Source of the DNA: Cryptomeria japonica
Lineage: Eukaryota > Streptophyta > Pinopsida > Cupressales > Cupressaceae
Assembly: GCF_030272615.1 (NCBI RefSeq)
Contig: NC_081413.1
Coordinates: forward strand, 101,766,239-101,830,238
Direction of reading: 5' to 3'
Length of the DNA: 64,000 nucleotides
Position 1 is the first letter of the stretch, and the number at the start of each line of letters is the position of its first letter. The translations under genes and the position numbers were made by a program. Below are positions 1-10,705 of this stretch, in pieces. The notes below the pieces were generated by a model. The model did no database searches. It was not told the DNA's origin and saw only the letters and a program-made list of their open reading frames with translations.

Positions 1-136
1 GAACCGTTCTTTCACAAGAGCGCCTGTTTACCAAGTTTTGACCATTTGTTTTTATTGTACTTTAAGGTTTTGCTTTTTCTGGATTTTTTGATTTTTTTTT
101 TTTGCTTGTTTTGGCTTTTTCTATGCACTAGGCTAC
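1..136 (-). other. Element A: 3' untranslated segment just after integrase
   Basis: Sequence after the pol stop, rich in A on the element's sense strand. B has a matching A-rich stretch directly after its pol stop (40296-40400). No coding potential seen. Confidence 0.6.
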
Positions 137-1591
137 TTAAGTGTAGTATTTTTTCAGATGGATGCTGTTAGTTGGTTCATCGAGTACATCTCCTTCTGAA
201 GTTGTTAGCTAATAGGCACCTGATCCATAGACTGATATGATAACATAGGGACCCAACTAGTTAGGTTCAAATTTCTCTTTCTTTTCTCGATCTTGCTGAT
301 TTCTTGGATTTTCTTTGAGGACTAGGTCACCAACTTTGAAGTTGCGGGGAATGACCTTGTGATTGTAGCTCTTGCACATGCATTGCTGATATGCTTTGAG
401 ACGAGTATAAGCATGTTGACATCTTTCATCTAATAGTTCAAGTTCTTGGAGTCGGTTAACTCGATACTCTTCATCTGGGATTAAGCCTTTCAAAGAGACT
501 TTGAGAGATGGGATTTCTACTTCTAGAGGTAAAATGGCTTCTAATCCATATACCAATGAGTATGGTGTTGCTCCTGTAGGTGTGCGGATGCTAGTTCTGT
601 ATGCCCAAAGTGCTGGATTGAGTTGGACGTGCCAATCCTTGCCTGCATCATTCACTGTTTTCTTGAAGATTTTTAGTATTGTCTTGTTAGATGCTTCCGC
701 TTGACCATTTCCCTGTGGGTAGTATGGTGTAGAGAACCTATGTTGGATTTTGAATTTTTCACATAGTTCTTGGACATCTTGATTTTTGAAAGGCCGTCCA
801 TTATCTATGATGATTGAACTTGGAATACCATATCTGCAGATCAGATAATTGAGGATAAAAGAGGCAATTTGTTTCCCTATCACTGTGGTCATGGGAACTG
901 CTTCTATCCATTTGGTAAAGTATTCTGTTGCTGTTATAATGAACTTGTGTCCATTTGAAGAAGAAGGATGAATTTTTCCTACTAAGTCGAGTCCCCACTG
1001 ACAAAAGGGCCAGGATGTTGTAAATGGCTGCAGTACCTGTGCTGGTGCATGTATTGGATTACCATGGATTTGGCATTTAGGACATTTCTTAGCGAAGTGA
1101 TATGAGTCTTTCTCCATTGTAGGCTAGTAGTATCCCATCCTTAGAATCTTTTTAGCAAGAGTAGTACCACTTGAATGTGTTCCACAAATACCTTCATGAA
1201 GCTCGTGTAAAGCAGAATCAGAATCATTACGATCAAGGCAACGAAGAAGAGTACCATCTAGACCTCGACGATACAAAGTATCAGTGGTAAGGGTGTAACG
1301 GGCAGCTTGTCGGATAAAGTTACATTTTTGGTTATGGGTTTGGTCAATTGGTAAGATATTGTGCTTGAGGTAGTCGTATATCGGTCCATATAACGGAGAA
1401 TCTGAACCAGTCAAGGCATAGATAACTTGGGATTCAGAGTGGTCATAGGCGGGGGAGAATAGTTGCTCTACCAGGAACTCATAATGACTTTGTTGCTCTG
1501 GAATTTGTAGTAATGAAGCGATAGTAGCCATTGCATCAGCTGCTTTGTTGTTTAACCTTGGTATTTGTTCAAAGGTGATGTGCACAAAATA
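137..1591 (-). pseudogene. int: Element A integrase (C-terminal part of gag-pol), broken
   Basis: Integrase inserts element cDNA into the genome. The HHCC zinc-binding segment is visible: a HEGICGTH segment near 1190, then CPKCQ near 1080. The DDE core follows, with D in LDLVGK (about 980), D in IIDNGRPF (about 800) and E in QGNGQAEAS (about 700). A C-terminal chromatin/nucleic-acid binding stretch ends at the stop at 137-139. The frame is broken by a TAG between GYY and PTMEKD (about 1124), where tryptophan (TGG) is expected, and by a stop near 1590. Residue order and spacing match the same region in B (39000-40295). Not functional as it stands. Confidence 0.9.
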
Positions 1592-2046
1592 CTATTTGAA
1601 GTCATCCACCATTCGTTTGTAGGGTAGTAGCTTGTCATCCTTTGTCTGATAGTTGTTGTTGATTTGATGGATGACCAGTTGCGAGTCCCCATAGACTTTT
1701 AACTCTATGATTTTCCATTCTACGGCCATTTTGATACCTATAACCAATGCCTCATATTCAGCCACATTATTTGTGTAGGGAAACATAAGCCTATATGATC
1801 TTGGTATAGTGTGTCCTTCAGGAGTGATGAACAGAATGCCAACACCTGAACCATGTTGTGTATAGGATCCGTCAAAGTATAGGGTCCATTGTTTGGTAGA
1901 AAGAGCAAGAACGTCCCTGTCTGGAAATTCAATCTCCATGGTGTGTTTGCCCGGTAGCGGTGCTTCAGCAACTGATCTGCAATTGCTTGTCCTTTGATTG
2001 CTCGTCTTTTTGTGTATTGGATGTCAAATTCATTGAGAATCATGAC
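1592..2046 (-). pseudogene. Element A archaeal-type RNase H (second RNase H domain)
   Basis: The segment carries LYFDGSYTQHGSG (first catalytic D), a NNVAEYEAL stretch (catalytic E) and VYGDSQLV (catalytic D), the pattern of the extra archaeal-type RNase H found after the standard RNase H in Tat-type gypsy elements. It would degrade the RNA strand of RNA-DNA hybrids during reverse transcription. A frameshift near 1965 separates it from the upstream domain: the linker beginning ILNEFDIQYTKRRAIKGQ reads in one frame and MEIEFPDRD in another. Confidence 0.85.
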
Positions 2047-3538
2047 CTATTTAGCCAATCGGCCTGTAAGAGCTGCCTTGCTGAGTAGATATTTGAGAGG
2101 ATCAATTTTTGCGACTAGCTTAATGGTGTGTGCTAGCATATAATGTCGGAACTTTTGAGATGCAAAGACCACTGTTAGGAAAGATTTTTCAATGAATGTA
2201 TAGTTGAGTTCATAGCCATTCAATGTCCTACTGATATAATATATGGCGCGTTCCTTCCCTTGTTGATCTTCTTGTGCCAATAGTGCCCCCAACGATATAT
2301 CTGTTGTTGAGATATATAGGATAAGAGGCTTTCCTGTGACTGGTGGATTCATCAGGTGCTGTTTGATTTGGTAAAAAGATTCCACACACTTGGTCTCCCA
2401 TTTGAATGGTACATTTTTGTGTAGTAAATGGTTAAATGGTAGACTTTTATCTGCTAGTTGAGCGATGAATCGCCTGATTGATTGAAGTCGTCCTTGTAGA
2501 GATCTGAGTTGACTAATATTCTGTGGTGGTGGCATGTCCATAATGGCTTGTACCTTTGCTGGATCTACTTCAATACCTTTAGCCGAGATAATGTAGCCTA
2601 GTAACTTGCCTGATGTAACCCTGAAGACACACTTCTTAGGGTTGAGCCGGACTTGGAATTTCTCCAATCGATCAAATATCTTTGTTAGGATGTTGAGATG
2701 TTCTGCTCTGGTAAAGGATTTAGCGAGTAAATCATCCACATAGTCTTCCATAAATGTGTGCATCATGTCATGGAATATTGTTGTCATTGCTCTTTGATAA
2801 GTAGTGCCTGCATTCTTTAAGCCAAAAGGCATAACATTCCAACCAGTACGTTCCCCAAGGATAGGTGAATGCGGTTTTATCTTGATCTTCTGGGGCTATT
2901 TTGATTTGATTATAGCCTGAGAAACCATCCATTAGTGAGAGCATTGCATGGCCTGCTATGAGATCTACAATTATGTTGATACTGGGCAGAGGAAAGTTGT
3001 CTTTTGGACAAGCTTTGTTGATGTCTCTGAAGTCAGTGCATATTCTGATACTACCATCTCATTTTGATATTGGAACGATGTTGGAAATCCATTCTGCATA
3101 GTCAATGGGTCGGATGAATCAGACATCTAATAATTTCTTTAGTTTAGTTTTGACTATGAGTGCCACCTGTGGATTCATCTTTCGTAGCTTTTGCTTGACT
3201 GGTTTAACTCTTGAAGAGATGGACAAGTGATGCATGATTAAGTGTGGATCCACTCCAGGCATATCAGCATATGACCAAGCAAAGTTAATTTGCTGTTCTT
3301 TAAAGAAAATGATGAATGTTGATCTTTCTTCCTCTATAAGAGATTCTGCAAGGTGTAGGTTTCTGACTGCTTCCGTGGTACCAATGTTGATTGATTGAGT
3401 GGGCTCAATCAATATGGGTGATCGCTCATGAAAGTGCTCAGGAAGAGTTTCAAGTCTCCCATTGTTAGGTGCCTTAAAAAGGTTTTCACCCTCAGATGCG
3501 TCCTTTATTTTTACTTTTTTGTGATCTAGAGTTGCCAT
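2041..3538 (-). pseudogene. rt: Element A reverse transcriptase and first RNase H, frameshifted
   Basis: The RT N-terminal part (WSYADMPG, then LIMHHLSI and KQKLRKMNP) spans 3538-3119. The palm then continues through DGSIRICTDFRD and LMDGFSGYNQI to the catalytic YVDD at 2742-2731. The standard gypsy RNase H follows (LYISTTD to YYISRTLNGYE, about 2330-2200). Breaks: TGA at 3119-3121 where B has GGA, a further stop in SK*DGS near 3060, and a one-base frameshift near 2850 where the conserved YWNVMPFGLKN becomes unreadable. Function would be minus- and plus-strand cDNA synthesis from the tRNA primer. Confidence 0.92.
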
Positions 3539-5060
3539 TGACTGGTTTTCAGCATTAGATCCTTTTTTTGGTTTATTTTTGCGACTGAGAGACTTGGCAC
3601 TCCCTGGTTTGCATACATTATTACCTTTCTCACTGGTAGAGCTTGTTTTCGGATTTATGGTACATAGGTAATGGATAATAGATTCATCATCTGGGAAAAT
3701 TGGTATATCATGGATTTTCGGTTCATCCTAGTCGATGAGGTCAGGAAAGACAAGCGGTAAGGAATCGTTAGGTGGATCAAGTTTGGCTACTATAAGTGTT
3801 AGGACAGAGTTTTCATCATGATTGTTCTTGGTTTTAAAGAAGTCTAGGATTTCGTCGAGGTCTTCGATGGCATTATCTTCCACATAGACTTGTTCATAAT
3901 GTTTCTGTTCACTTTCCTTGGCGTCATAGATATTTTGTGGTCCAAATTCAAGAGGTCGATCTCTTGCGTTATGTTCTTCTTGAGAAAGAGATATAGAATC
4001 AGTATCATTAGGGATATCTGTAGTAGCATTGGAGCAGGTACCCCATTCATATTCATTGGAATCAGTCTTCGAGGCATCATCCCAGATTCTATCAGTGCTG
4101 TAAACTGGTATGTTGTATGGTGAAAAAAAATCTTTGATGATAGATACCATTTTGATAGTTTTTGTTGATTCTGTGTCAGATCCGTCTTCTATTTTCTGTA
4201 TTTGTTCATAGACTGTGCTTCCTCAGGGAGAAACAAAGGTATCCGGAGATGATTTTATTTGTTCTTGAGATATTGGTGTTTGAATATGAGCTACTGCTGC
4301 AGATATGGCCCTTTTGTGTTTTAGAAGATTTTCCTGATGTAACTTCTGATCTTGACGTTCCCGTGCCTTGCGAATTGTTTTTACTGATTCAAAGAGTGCT
4401 TCCTGCCAGGATTCTTCTTTGTACTTCGTCTTTACTTTCCATTGAGGTTTTGTAGTTAGGTGGGGTGGCCTTTTTAATAGGAAAGTGAGCTCACAACCCA
4501 ATCCTGCTTTGTTTCTATTGGGTTGTGAAGGAAGATTTATAGGTTCAGTGACTCCTTCCTTGCGTTTCCCAATAGGTCCTTTACTGTCATATCCCATTTG
4601 TTGCATGATTAAGTATCCTTTTCCATATAGGTGTGTAGGTAGAACAATGTCCAGAGCAGCCACTCTATTATCTTCTTTCTCATCTTTGTATAACTAGCTA
4701 AGAATATCCTTGTCTTCTGATTCATGTGCTAGAGTGCTCAATTGGATAAAGGTACCATCAAATTTGGTGATGGGCTGAGTGACCAGATGTGTTGATGTAG
4801 TAGGCAATCCATGAGATCTAGGTGATGTTGGTAATTTGGCCAAACATAAAGGCTCCAAAGAGTATTCTTCCATACCTTGGTCTTTGATTTGCATTTTCTA
4901 TTTGAAGTCTCCCAATAAGGAGTTGGATTTTGCTGTTTGTTGATCTGATGTTGAAGATCGCTACTTTTCTCTATTATGAGGAACCAAACTGTCTTGGGCT
5001 GCCCCCATTGCATTGCAATGTTGAAATGGATTGTGATCAGTAGATATGGAGACCTCTTGT
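3539..5060 (-). pseudogene. Element A pro-RT spacer with G-patch-like segment
   Basis: About 500 codons, in frame with gag and protease, that match no classic pol domain. At 4618-4496 there is a 41-residue segment with GYLIMQQMGYDSKGPIG, then EGVTEPI and ending AGLG, which fits the glycine-rich G-patch pattern of RNA-binding proteins. Downstream (4150-3728) is an acidic, low-complexity stretch. Nonsense codons lie at about 4690, 4220 and 3728. B has the same arrangement, with a segment of identical length at 35799-35921. The G-patch label is my inference from the motif. Confidence 0.6.
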
Positions 5061-5702
5061 CCGTCATAAGGAAATTTGACACACTAATGATACATAGAAG
5101 GTACTGCTTGCATTTCATGTATCCAGGGTCGTCCTAACAAAATATTGTAGGTGAGATCTATATCTAAGACCTGACATATAGTAGCTTTTTGCACTGGTCC
5201 TACTTGAATGGGTAATATCACAGTTCCTTTAGAGGACCTTTCCTCATCATCATATGCCTTTATGGTAATCTTCTTGCAGGGATCAATAGATTCTTTTGAG
5301 AAGCCTAATGCACAAATAAGCTTTAAAGTACATATATTAAGTCCGGCTCCTCCATCTAATAAGACTCTTTTTACTTGGTGTTTGCAAACAATGACTTCGA
5401 TATGGAGAGGAGTATTATGCGGATGGCTTAAGGAAGCATCGTCATGTTCTGAGAAGGTGAGGTTATGAGGTCCAGTCATATGGGCAACCATGGCTTGAAA
5501 TCTGTCTGTATCCAAATTTTGAGGTACATTGGTTTCCAATAGCGCTTGTTCTAATATGTTTTTGTGCTTTGGTGATAGTTTCAGCAATTCTAGTATAGAT
5601 ATCTGTGCTGGAGTTTTATGGAGTTGGTTCACCAAGTCATATTGGATTTTTGGTGTGATAGTTGTAGGTGCAGTATGTCCTTTCAAGACATATTTTTGAG
5701 TT
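5061..5702 (-). pseudogene. pro: Element A aspartic protease
   Basis: Retropepsin-type protease that would cleave the gag-pol polyprotein. The active-site strand is VLLDGGAGLN (about 5360), so the usual D-T/S-G is D-G-G here. A second conserved strand, ILLGRPWIH, lies near 5120. A TAG follows SMYH (about 5084), where B has CAG (YHQCVKFPY). The frame is continuous with gag across a stop at 5702, so gag and pro were one frame. The DGG active site is shared by A and B, so it is a family trait and not a mutation of this copy. Confidence 0.82.
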
Positions 5703-7588
5703 TAGGTTGTTACATTGACAGATTCATGATCATGCTTATCTCGGATGGTGATGACATTTACTTGATGATCTTCAGCTGATATGTGATTTATGGTGTTGTT
5801 GTAGATATGGTTGACACGAGCTCCACGTGTATTATCCGAGGTTGAAGCTCCATCTTTGTAATTTGGAAGAGGATTTTTAAAGGCTCCATGATCACCATTT
5901 GTTTTGAGACCATCTATTGTTAAGTCACCTCGATCAATCATATCTTGCACCATGTGTTTTAACCTCATGCAATCGTTCGTCTGATGACCCTTGTTACGAT
6001 GGTAATCACAATAGTGTGAATCATTCCACCAAGGTGGTTTGATTTGGGGTTCGTAGTTGCTGATTGGAGGCAAAGAAAGAATATTGTGTGCCAAAAGTTC
6101 TCTGAATGCTGATTCTAGTGATTGCCCCAGTGGTGTGAAGATATGCTTTTGGAAATTGTTTGTGTTGTTGCGTGAATTGTTGTTAGGTCCTGGATTCATG
6201 TTTTTGCTTTGAGTATCATTGGTGTTGTTTGTGTTGAGTTGTCTTTGATCTGTGTTTGGTGTATATGTGTTAGCATTTGGATTAGCATTCTTAGGATTTT
6301 TCATGTTTTGAGGATTTCCAGATAATGCGAGCACTGGTTGCTTAGATTTGGGATCATATGATTTATTGTTGCCTTCGTTTTTGTTTCGAGTCCAAAATTG
6401 AGATTTGTCAAGGTTGGTGTTGTTCTAGTTATTGTAGTTTGATGAGTTTGTTTCTTCTTTGTAAAATTTGAGTGTTCCCTTTTTGACACATGCTTCCTCT
6501 ACTTGAATGCCATTCTCAATTAATTTAGCGAAAGATGGTATGCATTGAAGTTTTAGTCTGTAACTCATTTCACTATTCAAGTTATCGATGAAGATTTCCA
6601 TTTTCTCTTTTTCGGGAATATCTCGAGGATATCTGGAGACCATACGTCGCCAGCATTGAAGGAATATCATGAATGTTTCATTGTTCTTTTGTTTGGTGTT
6701 ACAAACATCTAGCATGGTTATGGCATGTTGGATGTTGTAGGAATATTGGGTTATGAATTTGTTAACCAATTCATCAAATGATCTGACAGGTGGTGTAATT
6801 TTGGATAACCATTCCATAGTTTGCCCTCCCAAGCTTCTTGGGAATAACCTCATCAAATAGGTGTCATTATGAGCAAATTCAAGGCTCATGGTGCAAAATT
6901 CTCGAACATGATCTCAGGGATCACTTTTCCCATCATATTTATCAAATTTGGGAACGTCTGAGTTGGGAGGAAAAGGCACCGTGTTTAATCTTCTATCAAA
7001 TGGATAAGGACAGATTTCGTTTAAAGAGTACCACACTGTTGTCCCTTGTTGCATATCCTGTATTTGCCTTTGCAACATTTGCATTTGTTGAGTAAGGGCA
7101 GCCAAAGGTATATTGTCTTGTCGAGGGAAAAGTTCTTCCCTTGTATTTGTTCTCAGCTGAAAAGGTGTGGTAAATGGTATATTTTGCTTTGGTGTTTCTA
7201 GTTCGGGTATACGCATTTCTGGTATGCGTTGTTCTGGAATGTGTTGCTCAGATATGTGTTGTTCAAAGTTATGAGTTTTGTCTTCTCTTTGTTGCTCTTG
7301 ATATGCATATTGTCAAGATCCAGTTTTAAAGATGTTTGAGTCTAAATCTTCGGGAAGTTTAATGCCTTTACTTGTAAGCATGAGCAGATATTTTTCTTTG
7401 TCATTTTCCATGAGCCTTTCTACAAGCTTTTGGAATGAGGGGTTTTCCTGACATTCCTGAAGAAGTGCTTCAAAAATTTCAGGTTCTTCTAAGGGTGGAA
7501 CTTCAAAAGGATTTGACAATCTTCGATTCATACTAGACTCAGCGTGTGTCTCACTTTGTTGGTTTCTTTGAGAGCGAGTAACAGACAT
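5703..7588 (-). pseudogene. gag: Element A gag (capsid and nucleocapsid), nonsense codons
   Basis: Structural protein of the virus-like particle. I place the start at ATG 7588-7586 (MSVTRSQRNQQ) because it lies one base after the ORF1 stop and aligns with the B start MLTIIRSQQNKQ. Pentapeptide-like repeats of the IPEQ type lie at about 7285-7190. The capsid domain (KFDKYDGKSDP, then MRLFPRSLGGQTMEWLSK) spans about 7000-6600. A zinc-knuckle-like CDYHRNKGHQTNDC lies near 6012-5971. Nonsense codons: TGA after DSNIFKTGS (7313-7315), TGA in SDP*DH (6914-6916; B has CGT) and TAG in YNN*NN (6425-6427). Confidence 0.9.
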
Positions 7589-7589
7589 T

Positions 7590-7976
7590 TTAGTAGAAAC
7601 TTTCAGTGGTGAAAGGGACAAAAGCCTCGTTGATATGTTGCTTAGGGGTGGATGGTTCTGGTTGAGATGTGTTATAAGTGATACAGTCATCGAGCAAGAA
7701 TGCTGGATTGATTTTTCCACCGTGGTTTATGGTTTAATTAAAAGCAGACTTTTGACAGTAGGCTCTTGTCTTCAAGGGTTCTTTGTCAAATTCGTTGCAT
7801 TTGTTTTGGATATAACATTTGACGTGATGTAGGAATACCTGATAAGATTTGAAGAGTTGATGATTGATGTATAAGAACTTGTTTCTCTTGATGAATTTGG
7901 AAAAACTAGGTTGTTGTTTCTTCAACGTGATGTTACGATAAAGGTTCTTTCTTCTCAGAATATGAGGATTAGTCAT
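7590..7976 (-). pseudogene. Element A ORF1: 129-codon frame directly before gag
   Basis: A lysine-rich frame starting MTNPHILRRKN and ending TTESFY followed by TAA, one base before the gag ATG. B has a frame of the same 387 nt at 25048-25434, about 64% identical over the first 80 residues, also ending directly before gag. One internal TAA in A (about 7734-7736) breaks it. I recognise no domain. Shared length, start and position suggest a real small protein or a translated leader frame in this family. It could instead be an N-terminal gag extension read by stop suppression. Confidence 0.6.
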
Positions 7977-8430
7977 GCATGAGTGATCAATGGTTTCCTT
8001 TGATTTGTTTGGATTCAGTTGATCTTGTTTGAAAAATTTTAAATCTTACTTTATCAAAGTGAAGGTTTAGATGCCTCTTCACGACAAAGTGTGTCAAATG
8101 ATATGGATAAAAGCTTCCCGATATGGAAACTTGATTTGACAACTTAAAAATTTTAAACAAGTGTTTTTGTGAGATAAAATCCATAAGATGGTAAAGGATT
8201 CTATTGATACTAATGATGAGGTTTCCAGATTATGATAAGATAGACATGTTTTATCTTGCGATTCGTTTAGGATTTTACAACGTTTGTTTTGACACAAATT
8301 TAGTTCAAGAAATAGTCTTAACGGTTTGTTTTCGCTACTCTTGTTTGATGAAAAATGATGTTTGATGGAGAAGGCTTCTGAAAATGTTTTCAAAATTTTT
8401 AAAATTCCTCACTGTTTTGCCCTCTGTTTT
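7977..8430 (-). other. Element A leader segment between array and ORF1
   Basis: AT-rich sequence without a convincing ORF. It aligns with B 24610-25047; for example, both carry CTTTGTCGTGA and the run leading to the ORF1 start. Probably untranslated leader. Confidence 0.55.
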
Positions 8431-8443
8431 TGTGTTTTGGATC

Positions 8444-8819
8444 ACGTGCTAAAACAGAGACTATATGCGCTATAGAAATTACTCCATGCGCTAAAATAAT
8501 GACCACACGCGCTAGGCTGCCCCCAGACACGCGCTAAAGTTTTGAATGTTCAAAAATGTTTTCTATTTGTTTTGAAAAATCTATGCGCTACCCTGGGCCT
8601 GCAACGCGCTAACCTGTGAACCCGATGCGCTAATGTTTAGCCTCCACGCGCTAAGCTGATGCTTCCACGCGCTAGACTGTTTCTTTGATGCGCTAAATGA
8701 TTTCACACTGTTTTGTTTTGAGATGAAACGCTACTGTTTGGAACCGACACACTAATGTAAGGGTTGGATGCGCTAACAAAAAGTCCTCACGCGCTACGAA
8801 GTTGCTCTTATGCGCTAAA
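8444..8819 (-). repeat. Element A leader array 1: 21-bp phased TAGCGCAT cores
   Basis: On the plus strand the core reads ATGCGCTA or ACGCGCTA. Positions of the GCGCTA hexamer or a one- or two-base variant are 8446, 8467, 8488, 8509, 8531, 8585, 8606, 8627, 8648, 8669, 8690, 8728, 8749, 8770, 8791 and 8812. Twelve of fifteen steps are exactly 21 bp. Spacers of 13-15 bp differ from one unit to the next. On the element's sense strand the core is TAGCGCAT or TAGCGCGT. It lies about 470 bp upstream of ORF1 and corresponds to B 24227-24590. Confidence 0.92.
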
Positions 8820-8829
8820 CTGCCCTGAT

Positions 8830-10340
8830 TTTCCTTTGGTTGATTTTTTTGCAAATTTTGAATTTTTGTTGTGAATTTTTCAAGTTTGATGGATGATTTT
8901 CTGAAGTAGTAAATGCAAGCACGACACAAAAAGTACAACCATTTTGCCTAATCTAACAAAAAGTGTATGTTCTGCGAGGATGTGTTCAAATCCTCAATGT
9001 TTTAACAGGTTTGGATACGAATAATACACTTCAGAAAGACTCTTTATTCAAAGGTCATAAATAACATCATAGCCCACTAGTCTCGATACTCCGTTAGCTC
9101 AAACAGCCGTGTCACCCCCTAGAGGGCGCCCATTTTTTTGCCTTTTGCCAGAAATTAACCCAAAGTGAATCGCTTCATAGTTGAGTAGTTATCTTGGGAG
9201 ATATATGGTGAGTAATCTTGGGGGTGGATTCTTCCCCACCCTTGCACTATGATGTTATAAATATCTGGTTACTGACTCGGTTCAAAGCTTCTATTTCTAT
9301 GGTTCGTAATCAGGCTTCCCGTTCAGCCGTTAGTGATAAACTACCTCAGGAGGCTTCCCAACCTTTAGAACAAAGGCTTTATGTATCTCAAGGATATTGG
9401 GGGAAGGCTAATTGCTGCACGCAACCGTTGAAAAGGACTTTCATCACTTTCCACGTTTGATTATAGTGGGTTGGAATTCTTGGCGTCAAAGCTGTTCCCC
9501 ACTTAGGTCATTCCCTTCACACTGGCCATAAACGACTTTAAGAGTTGATTTCAACTCCTTGGGAAGGCAGACCTGCTAAAGGTTTTATTGCTTGAAGTAA
9601 AGAAAGCTTTTAAGAGTGGTTTGGATTTTTGATCACCCAGTTAAGGGGAGAACATATTCCTTCCACTTTCGAGACAAGGCAAACAAGGTTCCTTTTATCT
9701 TTCAAGGCAATGATTTGATAAAATCTATATGGAGATGTTGCTCCATGAAAACATGGTGTTTATTTTATCCTTTTAAGGCAATGGTTTTCTGATCTATGAA
9801 AAAGAATTGGTCAACAAAGTAAATTCGATGTTTTGTCAACAAAAGAAATCGATCAAAAGGGGAAGATCTTCTCTCTTTAGTTGCAAATGACTTTGGACAT
9901 GTGTGATTCTTTTACTTTGCAAAAATTTGAAGTGAATCCTTTTACACACCAAAGGATGGTGAAGTTCTTTTTAAACACCTTTGTTTGCAAAAATGAAAAG
10001 TTGACTTGTTCCTTTTAAAGCCCAAAATGAAAATTTTGTCTTCCTAGGAAAAGCAAGAAACGATTGTTTTTGTGGTTCTTTTTATAGCCCAAATAAGGTG
10101 AGTTCAATTTTATCAAGAATTTAAAAAGACTTTAAATTCTAACTAACTTTAAACAAGCTAGTAAAACTTTAAACAATTTATAATTCTAAAAATAACCCTA
10201 AGCTCCTTCCTGCAATAAGATGTCAGAAATTAGAAATCCTGCAAAATACCCACCACAGTAGTTAGAAAAATATAGGATTTTGTGGATTTCAACAAGTCTA
10301 ACTTTAAACTCGGTTACAATTTTAATTTTTGCCTTCTGTC
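8830..10340 (-). other. Element A middle leader (about 1.5 kb)
   Basis: Conserved with B 22730-24220: blocks around 9060-9160 (GTCTCGATACTCCGT) and 9218-9460 are readily matched. Apart from the antisense open frame at 9218-9460 no ORF stands out. I see no LTR boundary inside it. Confidence 0.6.
9218..9460 (+). other. Antisense 80-codon open frame conserved in the A and B leaders
   Basis: The frame is open for 80 codons, antisense to A, with the same length as its counterpart in B (23590-23832, minus); 57 of 80 residues are identical. It begins with TTG, not ATG, with an in-frame stop just upstream, so ordinary plant translation is not supported. Comparing codons by eye, about 11 differences are silent and 23 change the residue, close to neutral expectation. 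I read it as a conserved leader block that happens to stay open, and not as a proven gene. Confidence 0.4.
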
Positions 10341-10341
10341 T

Positions 10342-10620
10342 GTGATGCGCTACAGAAAGGACTGTACATGCTACAATATAACCTAGATGCGCTAAAATAA
10401 TGACTCAATGCACTACACTATTTACTGGATATGCTACTTTGTGCGTCGAAATCGCTGCTTTGTTTTTCTCCCGCATTGAGACATACAAGAAAATTAGTGA
10501 TTTGATGTGCTAAAAGATGGATTTCACGCACTGGATGATGGACTCCACGCGCTAAATAGTGAACTGGATGTGCTAGGCTGTTAACCAGATGCGCTAAACA
10601 GTGAACTTAACACGCTAATT
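10342..10620 (-). repeat. Element A leader array 2: 21-bp phased TAGCGCAT cores, close to PBS
   Basis: Hexamer positions (GCGCTA and variants, plus strand) are 10347, 10368, 10389, 10410, 10431, 10452 (degenerate), 10507, 10528, 10549, 10570, 10591 and 10612. Ten of eleven steps are exactly 21 bp; the one break is 55 bp. It ends about 65 bp from the PBS. The matching array in B is 22485-22716. Confidence 0.9.
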
Positions 10621-10683
10621 CATTTTTCCTGCGTGCCTGCAAAAGTGGTTAAATTTAAAAACCGATTTGATATATGGGGTTGT

Positions 10684-10701
10684 GCCCCACGGTGGGCGCC
10701 A
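10684..10701 (-). promoter_or_regulatory. Element A primer-binding site
   Basis: On the sense strand the 18 bases are TGGCGCCCACCGTGGGGC, starting four bases after the LTR end. The TGGCGCC start is complementary to a tRNA 3' end in GGCGCCA (tRNA-Asp is one candidate), while the remainder does not look like a full tRNA match. B carries the same site with one change. Confidence 0.8.
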
Positions 10702-10705
10702 GAAA

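Noticed and set aside
8444-8819. CRISPR-like array
   Set aside because: Cores are only 6-8 bp, the pitch is 21 bp, the spacers are too short, and the setting is the leader of a plant retrotransposon; no cas genes.
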